Source: an uncultured Clostridia bacterium
Lineage (GTDB): Bacteria; Bacillota; Clostridia; Oscillospirales; Oscillospiraceae
Direction of reading: 5' to 3'
Assembly (NCBI GenBank): GCA_947173485.1
Contig: CAMWFH010000008.1
Span: 27,407-91,406, forward strand
DNA: 64,000 bases
Position numbers and translations under genes: made by a program. Below are positions 49,558 to 57,676 of the stretch, piece after piece (position 1 is the first letter of the stretch; every line of letters starts with the position of its first letter). The notes under the pieces are model-generated. The model was not told the DNA's origin and searched no databases. It saw only the letters and a program-made list of their open reading frames with translations.

Positions 49558-50392
49558 CGTCTGCCACCCCCAAATATGCCTCGATGACACGAGGATCGTT
49601 CTGTACCTCCGCCGGTGTGCCCTGGGCGATCAGCTTGCCGAAATCCAGTACATAGATCCGGTCGGAGATCTGCATCACCAGGTCCATATGGTGTTCGATC
49701 ATAAAGATCGACAGGCCGTAGGACTGGCGGATATGGCCGATGAAGTCCGTCAGCTCCTGGGTCTCCTGGGGGTTCATGCCGGCGGCTGGCTCATCTAAGA
49801 GCAGCAGCTTCGGCTCGGTCGCCAGGGCCCGGGCGATCTCCAGACGGCGCTGGATGCCGTAGGGCAGGGACCCGGCCACCTCGTCCTTCAGATGGAGCAG
49901 GTCCTGCTCCTCCAGCAGCGCCATGGCCTCCTCCTGCATCCGTCGTTCCTCCTTGTAATTGAGGCGCAAAGTGGCGGTGAGGACGTTCTGCTTGGCCCGC
50001 ATATGCTTGGCGATCAGCACGTTCTCCAGCACCGTCAGGGCGGAGAAGAGCCGGATGTTCTGGAAGGTCCGGGCGATGCCCAGTTTGGTGATCTTGTCCG
50101 GGGTGGGGCTGAGGCGGCGGGTGTAGTCCCCCCGGTGTTCGCCGATATAGCCCTTCTTCATCTTCCCCTGGGGGAAGTTCTCCACCATCGGCGCGCCTAG
50201 AAAGTCCACCCGTCCGTTGGTGGGCTCATAGACGCCGGTGACGCAGTTGAAGGCGGTGGTCTTGCCAGCGCCGTTGGGGCCGATCAGGGCCACGATCTCC
50301 CCCTGGTCCACGTCCAGGCACAGGTCGTTCACGGCCACCACGCCGCCGAACTGCATGGTCACATGGTCGATATGCAGCACGTTCCCGCTCAT
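49541..50392 (-). CDS. livG: Branched-chain amino acid ABC transporter ATPase LivG
   Basis: 283 residues. Walker A GPNGAGKTT, the LivG-specific insertion with 'LGIARTFQNIRLFSALTVLENV', a signature 'GSLPYGIQRRLEIARAL' and Walker B 'LLLLDEPAAGMNP'. The C-terminus 'VIEAYLG' is diagnostic. It overlaps the livM stop by 4 bases. Confidence 0.96.
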   Translation of the reverse strand: MSGNVLHIDHVTMQFGGVVAVNDLCLDVDQGEIVALIGPNGAGKTTAFNCVTGVYEPTNGRVDFLGAPMVENFPQGKMKKGYIGEHRGDYTRRLSPTPDKITKLGIARTFQNIRLFSALTVLENVLIAKHMRAKQNVLTATLRLNYKEERRMQEEAMALLEEQDLLHLKDEVAGSLPYGIQRRLEIARALATEPKLLLLDEPAAGMNPQETQELTDFIGHIRQSYGLSIFMIEHHMDLVMQISDRIYVLDFGKLIAQGTPAEVQNDPRVIEAYLGVADDAEDQ

Positions 50393-51495
50393 CTCGTCCC
50401 CTCCTTCCCCTGCCGCTTTTTGAAGAGGTCCGGCAGCTCCTTACTGCCCATGATGCCCCGGCGGAAGAACAGCACGATGATCATAACGATCACGGAAAAG
50501 ACCACCATACGAAAGCCGGGGGCCAAGAGCTTCATGCCGCCGATATTGTTGGCGCTGTCGTCCAGGAACCGGAGCCACCACTCGCTGCACCCGATGAACA
50601 GGAAGGAGGCCAGGATGCTGCCGGTGATGGAGCCGATGCCGCCGATGACCACCATCAGCAGGATCTCATAGGTCATAGCGGCGGTGAAGCCCTTGGCCTG
50701 GACGCTGCTGGTATACATCGCCATCAGCCCCCCGCCCACGCCGGCGAAGAAGGAGCTGATCACGAAGCTCATCATCTTATGCTTGGCTAGGTTGATGCCC
50801 ATAGCCTCCGCGGCGATCTCGTCGTCCCGGATGGCCTTGAAGGCCCGGCCGTAGCTGCTGTTGACCAGCAGCACCAGCAGCAGGATGCAGATGCCCACTA
50901 CGATCACATAGGGGTAGAGATGCTTGAAGGTGGTGTACTGCCGGAGGGTGTTGGACCCGTTGGTCAGGGGGGCGAAGCCCTCGAACTGGATGAAGGTCCG
51001 CATGATCTCGGCGAAGCCCAGGGTGGCGATCGCCAGGTAGTCACTCTTCAGCCGCAGCACCGGCAGGCCGATGAGCCAGCCGAAGAACGCCGCCAGGGCT
51101 CCGCAGACCAGAAGGGCCGCCACCATCCCCACCACGGGGCCGACGGTCCCCCCCAGCACACCGGAGAACATCTCCGGCAGGGAGAACTGGACCACGCCCC
51201 CGTCATAGTACTGATACACCCCGGCCCGCTTGGCCACGGGGATGGTCAGGATCGCGTAGGTGTAGGCGCCCACCAACATAAAGCCGGCCTGGCCCAGGGA
51301 GAAGAGGCCCGTAAAGCCGTTCAGCAGGTTCATGGACACGGCCAGCAGGGAGTAGACCGTGGCCTTCTTCAGCACCGCCAGCATGATGGACAGTCCGCTG
51401 ACGCTGCCCGCCAGGGCCTCTGCCCCTACGGAGACCACCGTCAGCAGCGCGATCGCCCCCAGGCCGGTCAGGATCGTGCGATTCGCCTTTTTCAT
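50389..51495 (-). CDS. livM: Branched-chain amino acid ABC permease LivM
   Basis: 368 residues with about 9-10 transmembrane segments and the LivM hallmarks 'LNGFTGLFSLGQAGFMLVGAY' and 'YGRAFKAIRDDEIAAEAMGIN', the EAA-type loop that meets the ATPases. The ATG at 51495 (MKKANRT) is preferred over a longer frame. It overlaps livH and livG by 4 bases each. Confidence 0.95.
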   Translation of the reverse strand: MKKANRTILTGLGAIALLTVVSVGAEALAGSVSGLSIMLAVLKKATVYSLLAVSMNLLNGFTGLFSLGQAGFMLVGAYTYAILTIPVAKRAGVYQYYDGGVVQFSLPEMFSGVLGGTVGPVVGMVAALLVCGALAAFFGWLIGLPVLRLKSDYLAIATLGFAEIMRTFIQFEGFAPLTNGSNTLRQYTTFKHLYPYVIVVGICILLLVLLVNSSYGRAFKAIRDDEIAAEAMGINLAKHKMMSFVISSFFAGVGGGLMAMYTSSVQAKGFTAAMTYEILLMVVIGGIGSITGSILASFLFIGCSEWWLRFLDDSANNIGGMKLLAPGFRMVVFSVIVMIIVLFFRRGIMGSKELPDLFKKRQGKEGTR

Positions 51496-52388
51496 ACCTT
51501 CTCCTCCAGCTTCTCCCCAAAGAGTCCGGTGGGCTTCAGGCACAACACCAGGATCAGCAGCGCGAAGGTGAAGGCGTCGCTGAAGGTGGAGTAGCCCATA
51601 GCGCGGATGAGGTTCTCACAGATGCCGATCAAAAAGCCGCCCACCACGGCCCCCGGGATGGACCCGATGCCACCGAACACCGCCGCCACGAAGGCCTTCA
51701 GCCCCGGCATGGTGCCCACGGTGGGGGACACGGTGGAGTAGTTGCTGAAGAACAGGAAGGACCCCACCGCCGCCAGGAAGGAGCCGATGACGAAGGTCAT
51801 GGAGATGACGCTGTTGATCTTGACCCCCATGAGCCGGGCGGTCTCGAAGTCCCGGGAGGCGGCCCGCATGGCCAGGCCCAGCTTGGTCCGCTTGATGAGC
51901 ACCAGCAGCAGGAGGATCAGCGCCACGGTCAGGAGGGGGGTGATCACGGTGACCCGCTTGGTCTCCTGGCCGAAGATCTGGATCTTGTCGCTGATCCAGG
52001 GGATGACGGGGTACTGCTGGGGCTGGCCGCCGGTGATGTACCACATCAGGTTCTGGAGCAGGTAGCTGACGCCGATGGCGGAGATCATCACCGACATCCG
52101 GGGGGCGGAGCGCAGGGGCTTATAGGCCAGCCGCTCCACGGTGAAGCCCAGGAGGACCGTCAGCAGGATGGTCACCGGGATGGCCAGATAGACCGGCATG
52201 GCGGTGACGGCGTAGAACATCACGAACCCGGCCACGGTGAAGATATCGCCGTGGGCGAAGTTGATCAGGCGCAGGATGCCGTACACCATGGTATAGCCCA
52301 GGGCGATCAGGGCGTACTGCCCGCCCGCTGAAACGCCTGCCAGCAGCGCCGCCGGCAGGACGTTGAGAAGCTGCAGGATAACACTCAT
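51492..52388 (-). CDS. livH: Branched-chain amino acid ABC permease LivH
   Basis: 298 residues, about 8 transmembrane segments, with 'QYALIALGYTMVYGILRLINFAHGDIF' and the cytoplasmic loop 'LGLAMRAASRDFETARLMGV'. It forms the membrane channel with LivM. It starts 137 bases after livJ, across a strong hairpin that probably lowers expression relative to the binding protein. Confidence 0.95.
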   Translation of the reverse strand: MSVILQLLNVLPAALLAGVSAGGQYALIALGYTMVYGILRLINFAHGDIFTVAGFVMFYAVTAMPVYLAIPVTILLTVLLGFTVERLAYKPLRSAPRMSVMISAIGVSYLLQNLMWYITGGQPQQYPVIPWISDKIQIFGQETKRVTVITPLLTVALILLLLVLIKRTKLGLAMRAASRDFETARLMGVKINSVISMTFVIGSFLAAVGSFLFFSNYSTVSPTVGTMPGLKAFVAAVFGGIGSIPGAVVGGFLIGICENLIRAMGYSTFSDAFTFALLILVLCLKPTGLFGEKLEEKV

Positions 52389-52485
52389 GCTCTCTCTCCT
52401 TATCTGGGATGTTTCGCCGGTTTTCCACCAGACAGAGCAAGCCTCCGCCCTCTGGAAAGCCGGCGATCATAAAGAGACTGGGGGA

Positions 52486-52516
52486 GGGCAGCGGGGGATA
52501 TGCTCCCCCGCTGCCC
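52486..52516 (-). terminator. Intercistronic hairpin between livJ and livH
   Basis: GGGCAGCGGGGGA / TCCCCCGCTGCCC with a 5-base loop, 9 bases after the livJ stop and without a strong T tract. Such hairpins commonly protect the upstream binding-protein mRNA and attenuate read-through. Confidence 0.75.
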
Positions 52517-52524
52517 GATCGTCC

Positions 52525-53727
52525 TCAGCTCAGGCCCTGCTCCTTCACGGAATAGAACTCGCCCTTGGCGGTGTCCACGCCCTTGATGAAGATGATGTCC
52601 TTGTCTACATCGCCCTCCTCATCGAAGATCACGTCGCCGGTGACGCCGGAGTAGCGCACATAGGCCAGCGCGTTCTTGATGGCCTCGGAGTCGGTGCTGC
52701 CGGCGGCCTTGATGGCCTCGATGGCCACCATGTAGGCATCGTAGCCCAGAGCGGACACGGCGGAGACGGTGTCGGTGCCGCCGTTGTTGGCCAGCTTGTC
52801 GCTGTTGGCGTTGAGCCAGGCCTTGAAGCCGCTCATGAAGTCCGCGGCGGCCTGGGAAGCGCCCTCGTCATAGAAGGTGGAGAAATACACGTCCGCGCCG
52901 GACTTGGCCGCGGCCTGGAGGATCACAGCGTCGTCCCAGGTGTCGCCGGCGATGATGGGGATGCCGGCGGAGGCGGCCTGGTCGATCAGCAGGGAGGCCA
53001 CAGTGGTGGAGGTGGGGGCGAAGATCACGTCAGCGTTGGCGCTCTTGGCGGCGTTGACGAAGCCGGACATATCGGTGTTGCCGGCGGGGTTCTTATCGGC
53101 GACCACCTGGATGCCCAGCCGGTCGCACTCCAGGGAGAAGTACTGGCCCAGGCCCTCGGAGTAGTCATCGCCCAGCTCGGTGAACACATAGGCGGTCTCG
53201 GCGTTGAACTCGTCCTTGGCCAGATTGGCCAGCACGCTGCCCTGGAAGGGATCCAGGTAGCAGACCCGGAAGTAGTAGGGGTTGCCCAGGGTCACGCCGG
53301 GGTTGGTGCAGGAGCAGCCGATCGCGGCGACCTTGGCCTCCTCGAAGGTGGGGGCGGCGGCCATGGAGACGCCGGAGCCATAGGAGCCCAAGACCACGGC
53401 CACGCCCTCGGCCACCAGCTGCTGGGCGGCGGAGACGCCCTTGTCGTTCTCGGACTGGTTATCCACGATCACCAGCTCCACCTTGTACTCCTCGTCCCCG
53501 ATGGTGACGGTGGGGACCTGGGAGTGGGCATACTCAGCGCCCAGGACCTCCTTCTTGCCGCCGGCGCCGTTGTTGCCGGAGGATGGCTCATAGACGCCCA
53601 CCTTGATGACCTTCTCGCCGCCCTCGTTATCGGGGGTATCCTTGCCGCCATTGTTGCAGCCGGCCAGCAGGCCCAGCACCATCACGGCGGACAGTGCCAT
53701 CGCAAGAAACTTTTTCACGTTTTTCAT
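52525..53727 (-). CDS. livJ: Branched-chain amino acid ABC substrate-binding lipoprotein LivJ
   Basis: 400 residues. A lipoprotein signal ends in the lipobox LAGC (C24 region), then a Gly/Asn linker and a type I periplasmic-binding fold with 'KVGVYEPSSGNNG', 'VAVVLGSYGSGVSMAAAPTFEEA', 'YFRVCYLDPFQGSVLANLA' and 'DVIFAPTSTTVASLLIDQA'. It captures Leu/Ile/Val-type ligands outside the membrane. ATG 53727 is chosen because AAAAGGAGA sits just before it; the ATG at 53739 lies inside that ribosome binding site. First gene of the liv operon. Confidence 0.95.
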   Translation of the reverse strand: MKNVKKFLAMALSAVMVLGLLAGCNNGGKDTPDNEGGEKVIKVGVYEPSSGNNGAGGKKEVLGAEYAHSQVPTVTIGDEEYKVELVIVDNQSENDKGVSAAQQLVAEGVAVVLGSYGSGVSMAAAPTFEEAKVAAIGCSCTNPGVTLGNPYYFRVCYLDPFQGSVLANLAKDEFNAETAYVFTELGDDYSEGLGQYFSLECDRLGIQVVADKNPAGNTDMSGFVNAAKSANADVIFAPTSTTVASLLIDQAASAGIPIIAGDTWDDAVILQAAAKSGADVYFSTFYDEGASQAAADFMSGFKAWLNANSDKLANNGGTDTVSAVSALGYDAYMVAIEAIKAAGSTDSEAIKNALAYVRYSGVTGDVIFDEEGDVDKDIIFIKGVDTAKGEFYSVKEQGLS

Positions 53728-53802
53728 TCTCCTTTTCATTCCAAAATAGCTTACGCCCGATTGTCCATGTTATACAAACAACTGTACATCGAGCATAGTC
53801 CA

Positions 53803-53831
53803 ATTATAAACGAAACGCCTCCAAAATGCAA
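53803..53831 (-). promoter_or_regulatory. Promoter of the liv operon
   Basis: Minus-strand TTGCAT (53831-53826), 17 bases, TATAAT (53808-53803), about 75 bases before livJ. Confidence 0.75.
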
Positions 53832-53954
53832 GCTGCCTCTTTTGCCATTTTCACCAAATATCTGGGGCGCACAGGAAAATTTCCGGCAAAAATCGCAAAA
53901 GAGCAGGGCATACAGGGGGACGAGCCCTCATATAGATGGAGGGAGGTGATGAAT

Positions 53955-54809
53955 GTGGAGGGATTTCGGCGGGCCTGCGCCCTGCTGCCGGCCCGCCTGC
54001 GGACGCTGGTGGCGGACAGTCCCCTGGGAGGCGAGACGGAGGAGCTGCGGCTGCGGGCGGGACAGCCACTATTTTTAGCCGGGCCCTGGGGGGAGCGGGC
54101 GGCGGGCGGCGAGGTGTCGCCCGGCGACCTGGAGGCGGTGCTGGACGCCGCCACCGGCCACTCCCTTTACACGGCATCGGAGACGATGCGCCAGGGCTTC
54201 TTCACCGCCCAGGGGGGGCTGCGCATCGGCGTCTGCGGACTGGTATCGGCGGGCCGGGAGGGGGTGGAGGCTTTCCGGTCCTTCTCATCCCTGTCCATTC
54301 GGATCCCCCGGCAGCGGCGGGGGGTGGGGACGGAGCTGGCGGAGGAGTGGTTGGCGGAGGGGCTGCCCAGCCTGCTCCTGGCCGGGCCGCCGGGGGAGGG
54401 CAAGACCACCCTGCTGCGGGACGTGGTCCGGCAGATCTCCGGCCGGGGGGTCCGGGTGGGGCTGGCGGACGAGCGGGGGGAGGTGGCAGCGGTGTTCCGG
54501 GGCCGGCCCCAGCTGGACGTAGGGCCCCATACCGATATCCTGGAGGGCTGCCCCAAGGCCCTGGCCCTGCCCATGCTGCTGCGGGCCATGGCCCCCCGGG
54601 TCATCGCCGTGGACGAGGTGGCGGTGGCGGAGGACGTGGCCGCTATGGCCCTGGCGGCCAACAGCGGCGTGTCCCTCTTGGCCACGGTCCACGCCGCCTC
54701 CCTGGAGGAGCTGGGGCGGAAGCGGCTGTTCCAGCAGATGCGGGAGCTGTTCCCGAAGGTCCTGCTGCTCCGCCGGGAGCAGGGGCGGTACAGGCTGGAG
54801 CGGCTGTGA
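53955..54809 (+). CDS. spoIIIAA: Stage III sporulation protein AA (ATPase)
   Basis: 284 residues. A secretion-type ATPase related to PilT/VirB11: Walker A GPPGEGKTT (~144-152), 'LADERGEVAAVFRG', 'DILEGCPKALALPMLLRAM', Walker B 'VIAVDEVAVAEDV' and the histidine 'LLATVHAASLEEL'. It drives the SpoIIIA-SpoIIQ channel between mother cell and forespore. I favour GTG 53955 because GGAGGTGAT ends at 53950, giving normal spacing; ATG 53949 would sit on the ribosome binding site. spoIIIAB follows, but the other six operon genes do not. Confidence 0.92.
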   Translation: MEGFRRACALLPARLRTLVADSPLGGETEELRLRAGQPLFLAGPWGERAAGGEVSPGDLEAVLDAATGHSLYTASETMRQGFFTAQGGLRIGVCGLVSAGREGVEAFRSFSSLSIRIPRQRRGVGTELAEEWLAEGLPSLLLAGPPGEGKTTLLRDVVRQISGRGVRVGLADERGEVAAVFRGRPQLDVGPHTDILEGCPKALALPMLLRAMAPRVIAVDEVAVAEDVAAMALAANSGVSLLATVHAASLEELGRKRLFQQMRELFPKVLLLRREQGRYRLERL

Positions 54810-54850
54810 GAGACGGATACATAAAAGGATGATACGGGAGGAGGAAGATC

Positions 54851-55336
54851 ATGCGGTGGATCGGATGTGTCCTGCTGCTGGCGGGGGGCGCCTGGGGCGG
54901 GGCGGTCTGGTGCGGCCAGCGGCGGCGACAGGCGGCGCTGGGCCGGGACCTGGTCCGGCAGATGGCGGCGCTGCGCCGGGAGGTCTGCGTGGGCCGCCGT
55001 CCTATGGGGGAGATCGCCCTGGCCCTGGCGGCGGAGGCAGGGGAGAGCGCCCCCTTCTGGCAGGTCCTGGAGGCCGCCCTGGCAGGGGAGGAGAGCTTTC
55101 CCCACTGCTGGCAGAGGGCCCTGGAGATCCTGCCGGAGCTGTACAGGGAGACCCTGACGCCCCTGGGGACCGCCCTGGTCCTGGGCGGGGCGGAGGCGGA
55201 GGCGCTGCTGCGCCAGGCCGGGGAGGAGCTGCACCGCCAGCTCTGCCAGGAGCGGGAGAGCCGGCGGGAGCAGGAAAAGCTGGCGATGGTGCTGGCGGTG
55301 TCTGCCGCCGCTATGACGGCGCTGGTGCTTTTGTAA
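54851..55336 (+). CDS. spoIIIAB: Stage III sporulation protein AB
   Basis: 161 residues: an N-terminal membrane helix with 'CVLLLAGGAWGGAVW', a cytoplasmic helical domain resembling a GspF-type platform half ('LVRQMAALRREVCVGRRPMGEIA', 'LPELYRETLTPLGTALVLGGAEAE') and a C-terminal helix. It is thought to be the platform protein of the SpoIIIA export complex. ATG follows GGAGGAAG. The spoIIIAC start expected a few bases on is missing; a promoter and malQ come instead. Confidence 0.88.
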   Translation: MRWIGCVLLLAGGAWGGAVWCGQRRRQAALGRDLVRQMAALRREVCVGRRPMGEIALALAAEAGESAPFWQVLEAALAGEESFPHCWQRALEILPELYRETLTPLGTALVLGGAEAEALLRQAGEELHRQLCQERESRREQEKLAMVLAVSAAAMTALVLL

Positions 55337-55356
55337 AATTTTTACGAAAAAAGGCC

Positions 55357-55385
55357 TTGACCAGCGGGGCCCGATCTGCTATGAT
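55357..55385 (+). promoter_or_regulatory. Promoter of malQ
   Basis: TTGACC (55357-55362), 17 bases, TATGAT (55380-55385), beginning 20 bases after the spoIIIAB stop. Confidence 0.75.
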
Positions 55386-55441
55386 GACAGAAAGGTCCCG
55401 GAGAGACCTTGGTAAGAAATGAAAAAAGGATGTGTTGTGTT

Positions 55442-56929
55442 ATGGCGGACCGCACCAGCGGTATCTTGCTCCATATCTCCTCCCTGCCCAGCCCCTACGG
55501 CATCGGCACTCTGGGGAAGGCGGCCTACGCTTTCGCCGACTTTCTCGCCGCCGCCGGCCAGACCTACTGGCAGGTGCTGCCCATGGGCCCCACCAGCTAT
55601 GGGGACAGCCCCTACCAGAGCTTCTCCAGCTTTGCCGGCAATCCCTACTTCATCGACCTGGAGCTGCTGGCCCAGGACGGCCTCCTGACCCCCGACGAGC
55701 TGCCGGAGGAGCTGGAGGGGGAGCGGTATGTGGACTTTGGCCGGCTCTATGAGACCAGGTATACCATTTTGCGGAAGGCCTTCAACAGGGGCTGGAAGCG
55801 GGACAAGGGGAAGGTGAACGCCTTTGCCGCCTCCCGGACCTGGCTCCATGACCACGCCCTGTTCATGGCCCTGAAGGACCACTTCGACAACAAGAGCTGG
55901 CTGGAGTGGCCGGACGAGGATATCCGCCTGCGGGAGGAGGGGGCCATGAAGCACTACGCCGCCCTGCTCCAGGAGGAGATGCAGTTCCACATCTACTTAC
56001 AGTATCTGTTCTTCCGCCAGTGGGACGCCCTGCGGCAGTACGCCCACAGCCTGGGGGTGCAGATCATCGGCGATATCCCCATCTATGTGGCCCTGGACTC
56101 CGCCGACGTCTGGTCGGAGCCGGCCTTCTTCCAGCTGGACGAGCGGAACATCCCCACCGAGGTGGCGGGGGTGCCGCCGGACTACTTCAGCGCCGACGGC
56201 CAGCTGTGGGGCAACCCCCTCTATGACTATGAGAAGATGGCCGCCGATGGCTACCGCTGGTGGATCCGCCGGATGAGCGGCGCCGCCCGGCTCTATGACG
56301 TGGTGCGCATCGACCATTTCCGGGGCTTCGAGAGCTACTGGGCTGTGCCCTATGGGGACAAGACCGCCGCGGGAGGCCGCTGGCGCAAGGGGCCGGGGAT
56401 GGACCTGGTCCGGCTGCTGATCGAGCAGTCGGGACATATGAAGATCATCGCCGAGGACCTGGGGTTCCTGACCCCGGAGGTCCATGAGCTGCTGGCCCAG
56501 TCGGGCCTGCCGGGGATGAAGGTGCTGGAGTTCGCCTTCGACCCCCGGGAGCCCAGCAACTACCTGCCCCACACCTACCCCACCCACTGCGTCTGCTATG
56601 TGGGCACCCACGACAACGAGACCGTGATGGAGTGGCGCGCCGGCGCGGCCCAAGAGGACGTGGCCTTCGCGGAAAAATATCTGGGGCTCCATGAGGCCGA
56701 GGGGTTCCACTGGGGCATGATCCGGGGCGGGCAGAGCTCGGTGGCGGAGCTGTTCATCGCCCAGATGCAGGACTATCTGGGCCTGGGGCCGGAGGGGCGG
56801 ATGAACAAGCCCGGCACGGCCAAGGGGAACTGGCGCTGGCGCCTGCTGCCGGGCGAGATCGGCCCGGAGCTGACGGAGCGCATCTACCAGATGACCTGGA
56901 TGTATGGCCGCTGCAAGCGGAGACCGTGA
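55442..56929 (+). CDS. malQ: 4-alpha-glucanotransferase (amylomaltase)
   Basis: 495 residues, typical MalQ length. GH77 motifs: 'GILLHISSLPSPYGIGTLG', 'YWQVLPMGPTSYGDSPYQSFSSFAGNPYFIDL', nucleophile Asp in 'VVRIDHFRGF', acid/base Glu in 'IIAEDLGFLTPEV', and third Asp in 'VGTHDNETVMEW'. It moves alpha-1,4-glucan segments between chains in maltodextrin and glycogen metabolism in the cytoplasm. ATG 55442 begins MADRTSGI. It stands alone with its own promoter and terminator. Confidence 0.96.
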   Translation: MADRTSGILLHISSLPSPYGIGTLGKAAYAFADFLAAAGQTYWQVLPMGPTSYGDSPYQSFSSFAGNPYFIDLELLAQDGLLTPDELPEELEGERYVDFGRLYETRYTILRKAFNRGWKRDKGKVNAFAASRTWLHDHALFMALKDHFDNKSWLEWPDEDIRLREEGAMKHYAALLQEEMQFHIYLQYLFFRQWDALRQYAHSLGVQIIGDIPIYVALDSADVWSEPAFFQLDERNIPTEVAGVPPDYFSADGQLWGNPLYDYEKMAADGYRWWIRRMSGAARLYDVVRIDHFRGFESYWAVPYGDKTAAGGRWRKGPGMDLVRLLIEQSGHMKIIAEDLGFLTPEVHELLAQSGLPGMKVLEFAFDPREPSNYLPHTYPTHCVCYVGTHDNETVMEWRAGAAQEDVAFAEKYLGLHEAEGFHWGMIRGGQSSVAELFIAQMQDYLGLGPEGRMNKPGTAKGNWRWRLLPGEIGPELTERIYQMTWMYGRCKRRP

Positions 56930-56953
56930 CGGCGGCAGTGAGATAACGGACAG

Positions 56954-57000
56954 CAAAAGAGCAGGAGAGCCCGGTACGAGGGGGCTCTCCTGCTCTTTTT
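56954..57000. terminator. Bidirectional terminator between malQ and the YjfB-like gene
   Basis: AAAAGAGCAGGAGAGCCC / GGGCTCTCCTGCTCTTTTT, a perfect long stem with A and T tracts on both sides. Confidence 0.9.
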
Positions 57001-57019
57001 GGACGTGCGATGGACCGGG

Positions 57020-57211
57020 TCAGGCCCACACGTCGAAGTTGTACTGGGGCGGCGCGGGCACAGCGGCTGCCAGGTCATTGATCAGGGAGATCGCCTGGTC
57101 GGCGGCGCTGTCCATGGTCTTTTTCAAGAGGGCGTAGCTGTAGTCCTGCTGGAGCTGGGCGGCCTTCATGCTCATGCTGGCCGCCACGATGCCTTCCACT
57201 CCAAAGCCCAC
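57020..57211 (-). CDS. YjfB-like small protein (putative motility family)
   Basis: 63 residues starting at GTG 57211 behind AAAGGAGGAAG. The pattern 'AASMSMKAAQLQQDYSYALLKKTMDSAADQA' matches the YjfB family, a short helical protein often near flagellar or regulatory genes. Its role is unknown. It stands alone between malQ and the sigK exon. Confidence 0.75.
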   Translation of the reverse strand: MGFGVEGIVAASMSMKAAQLQQDYSYALLKKTMDSAADQAISLINDLAAAVPAPPQYNFDVWA

Positions 57212-57318
57212 TGTCGCTTCCTCCTTTCTTCTTGGATATTTGTGTATGCGGCAGGGGGATAGCCGCTATTATATCTATCGGCCCGGAAATGAGATTTTTA
57301 AGGGGGCCAGGGGATCTT

Positions 57319-57676
57319 TTATCCCTCCAGGGCGGCCTCCAGCTTCCCCAGCGCCCGCTTCTCGATGCGGGACACATAGCTGCGGGAGATGCCGTAGGCC
57401 GCCGCGATCTCCCGCTGGGTCCTGGGCTGGCGGCCGTTCAGGCCGTAGCGCTGCTCGATGATGTCCGCCTCCCGGTCGGTCAGGCATTCCCGCACCAGCC
57501 GCCGCAGGCGGCGATGGGTGTCCTTGGCGTCCAGGTCGTCCAGCATGGTGTCCTCGACCCCGACCACGTCCTCTAAAAAGAGGTTCTGCCCGTCCTTATC
57601 GGTCTCCAGCGTATCGGAGAGGGAGACCTCCCCCTGGAGCTTCCGCTGGGCCCGGAAGTACATCAGGATCTCGTTT
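57319..57676 (-). CDS. sigK: RNA polymerase sigma-K, C-terminal exon (gene split by a skin-like element)
   Basis: About 119 residues beginning within 'NEILMYFRAQRKLQGEVSLSD' and running through region 4 ('LTDREADIIEQRYGLNG', HTH 'TQREIAAAYGISRSYVSRIEKRALGKL'). This is the late mother-cell sigma factor from the end of region 2 onward. Upstream of the N-E codons the frame reads into unrelated mobile-element DNA ('AGQCVRIA' instead of the expected '..YASRCIE'), so the N-terminal half must lie beyond the element, outside this window. Excision during sporulation would rejoin the gene. There is no own start codon for sigma function here. Confidence 0.9.
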
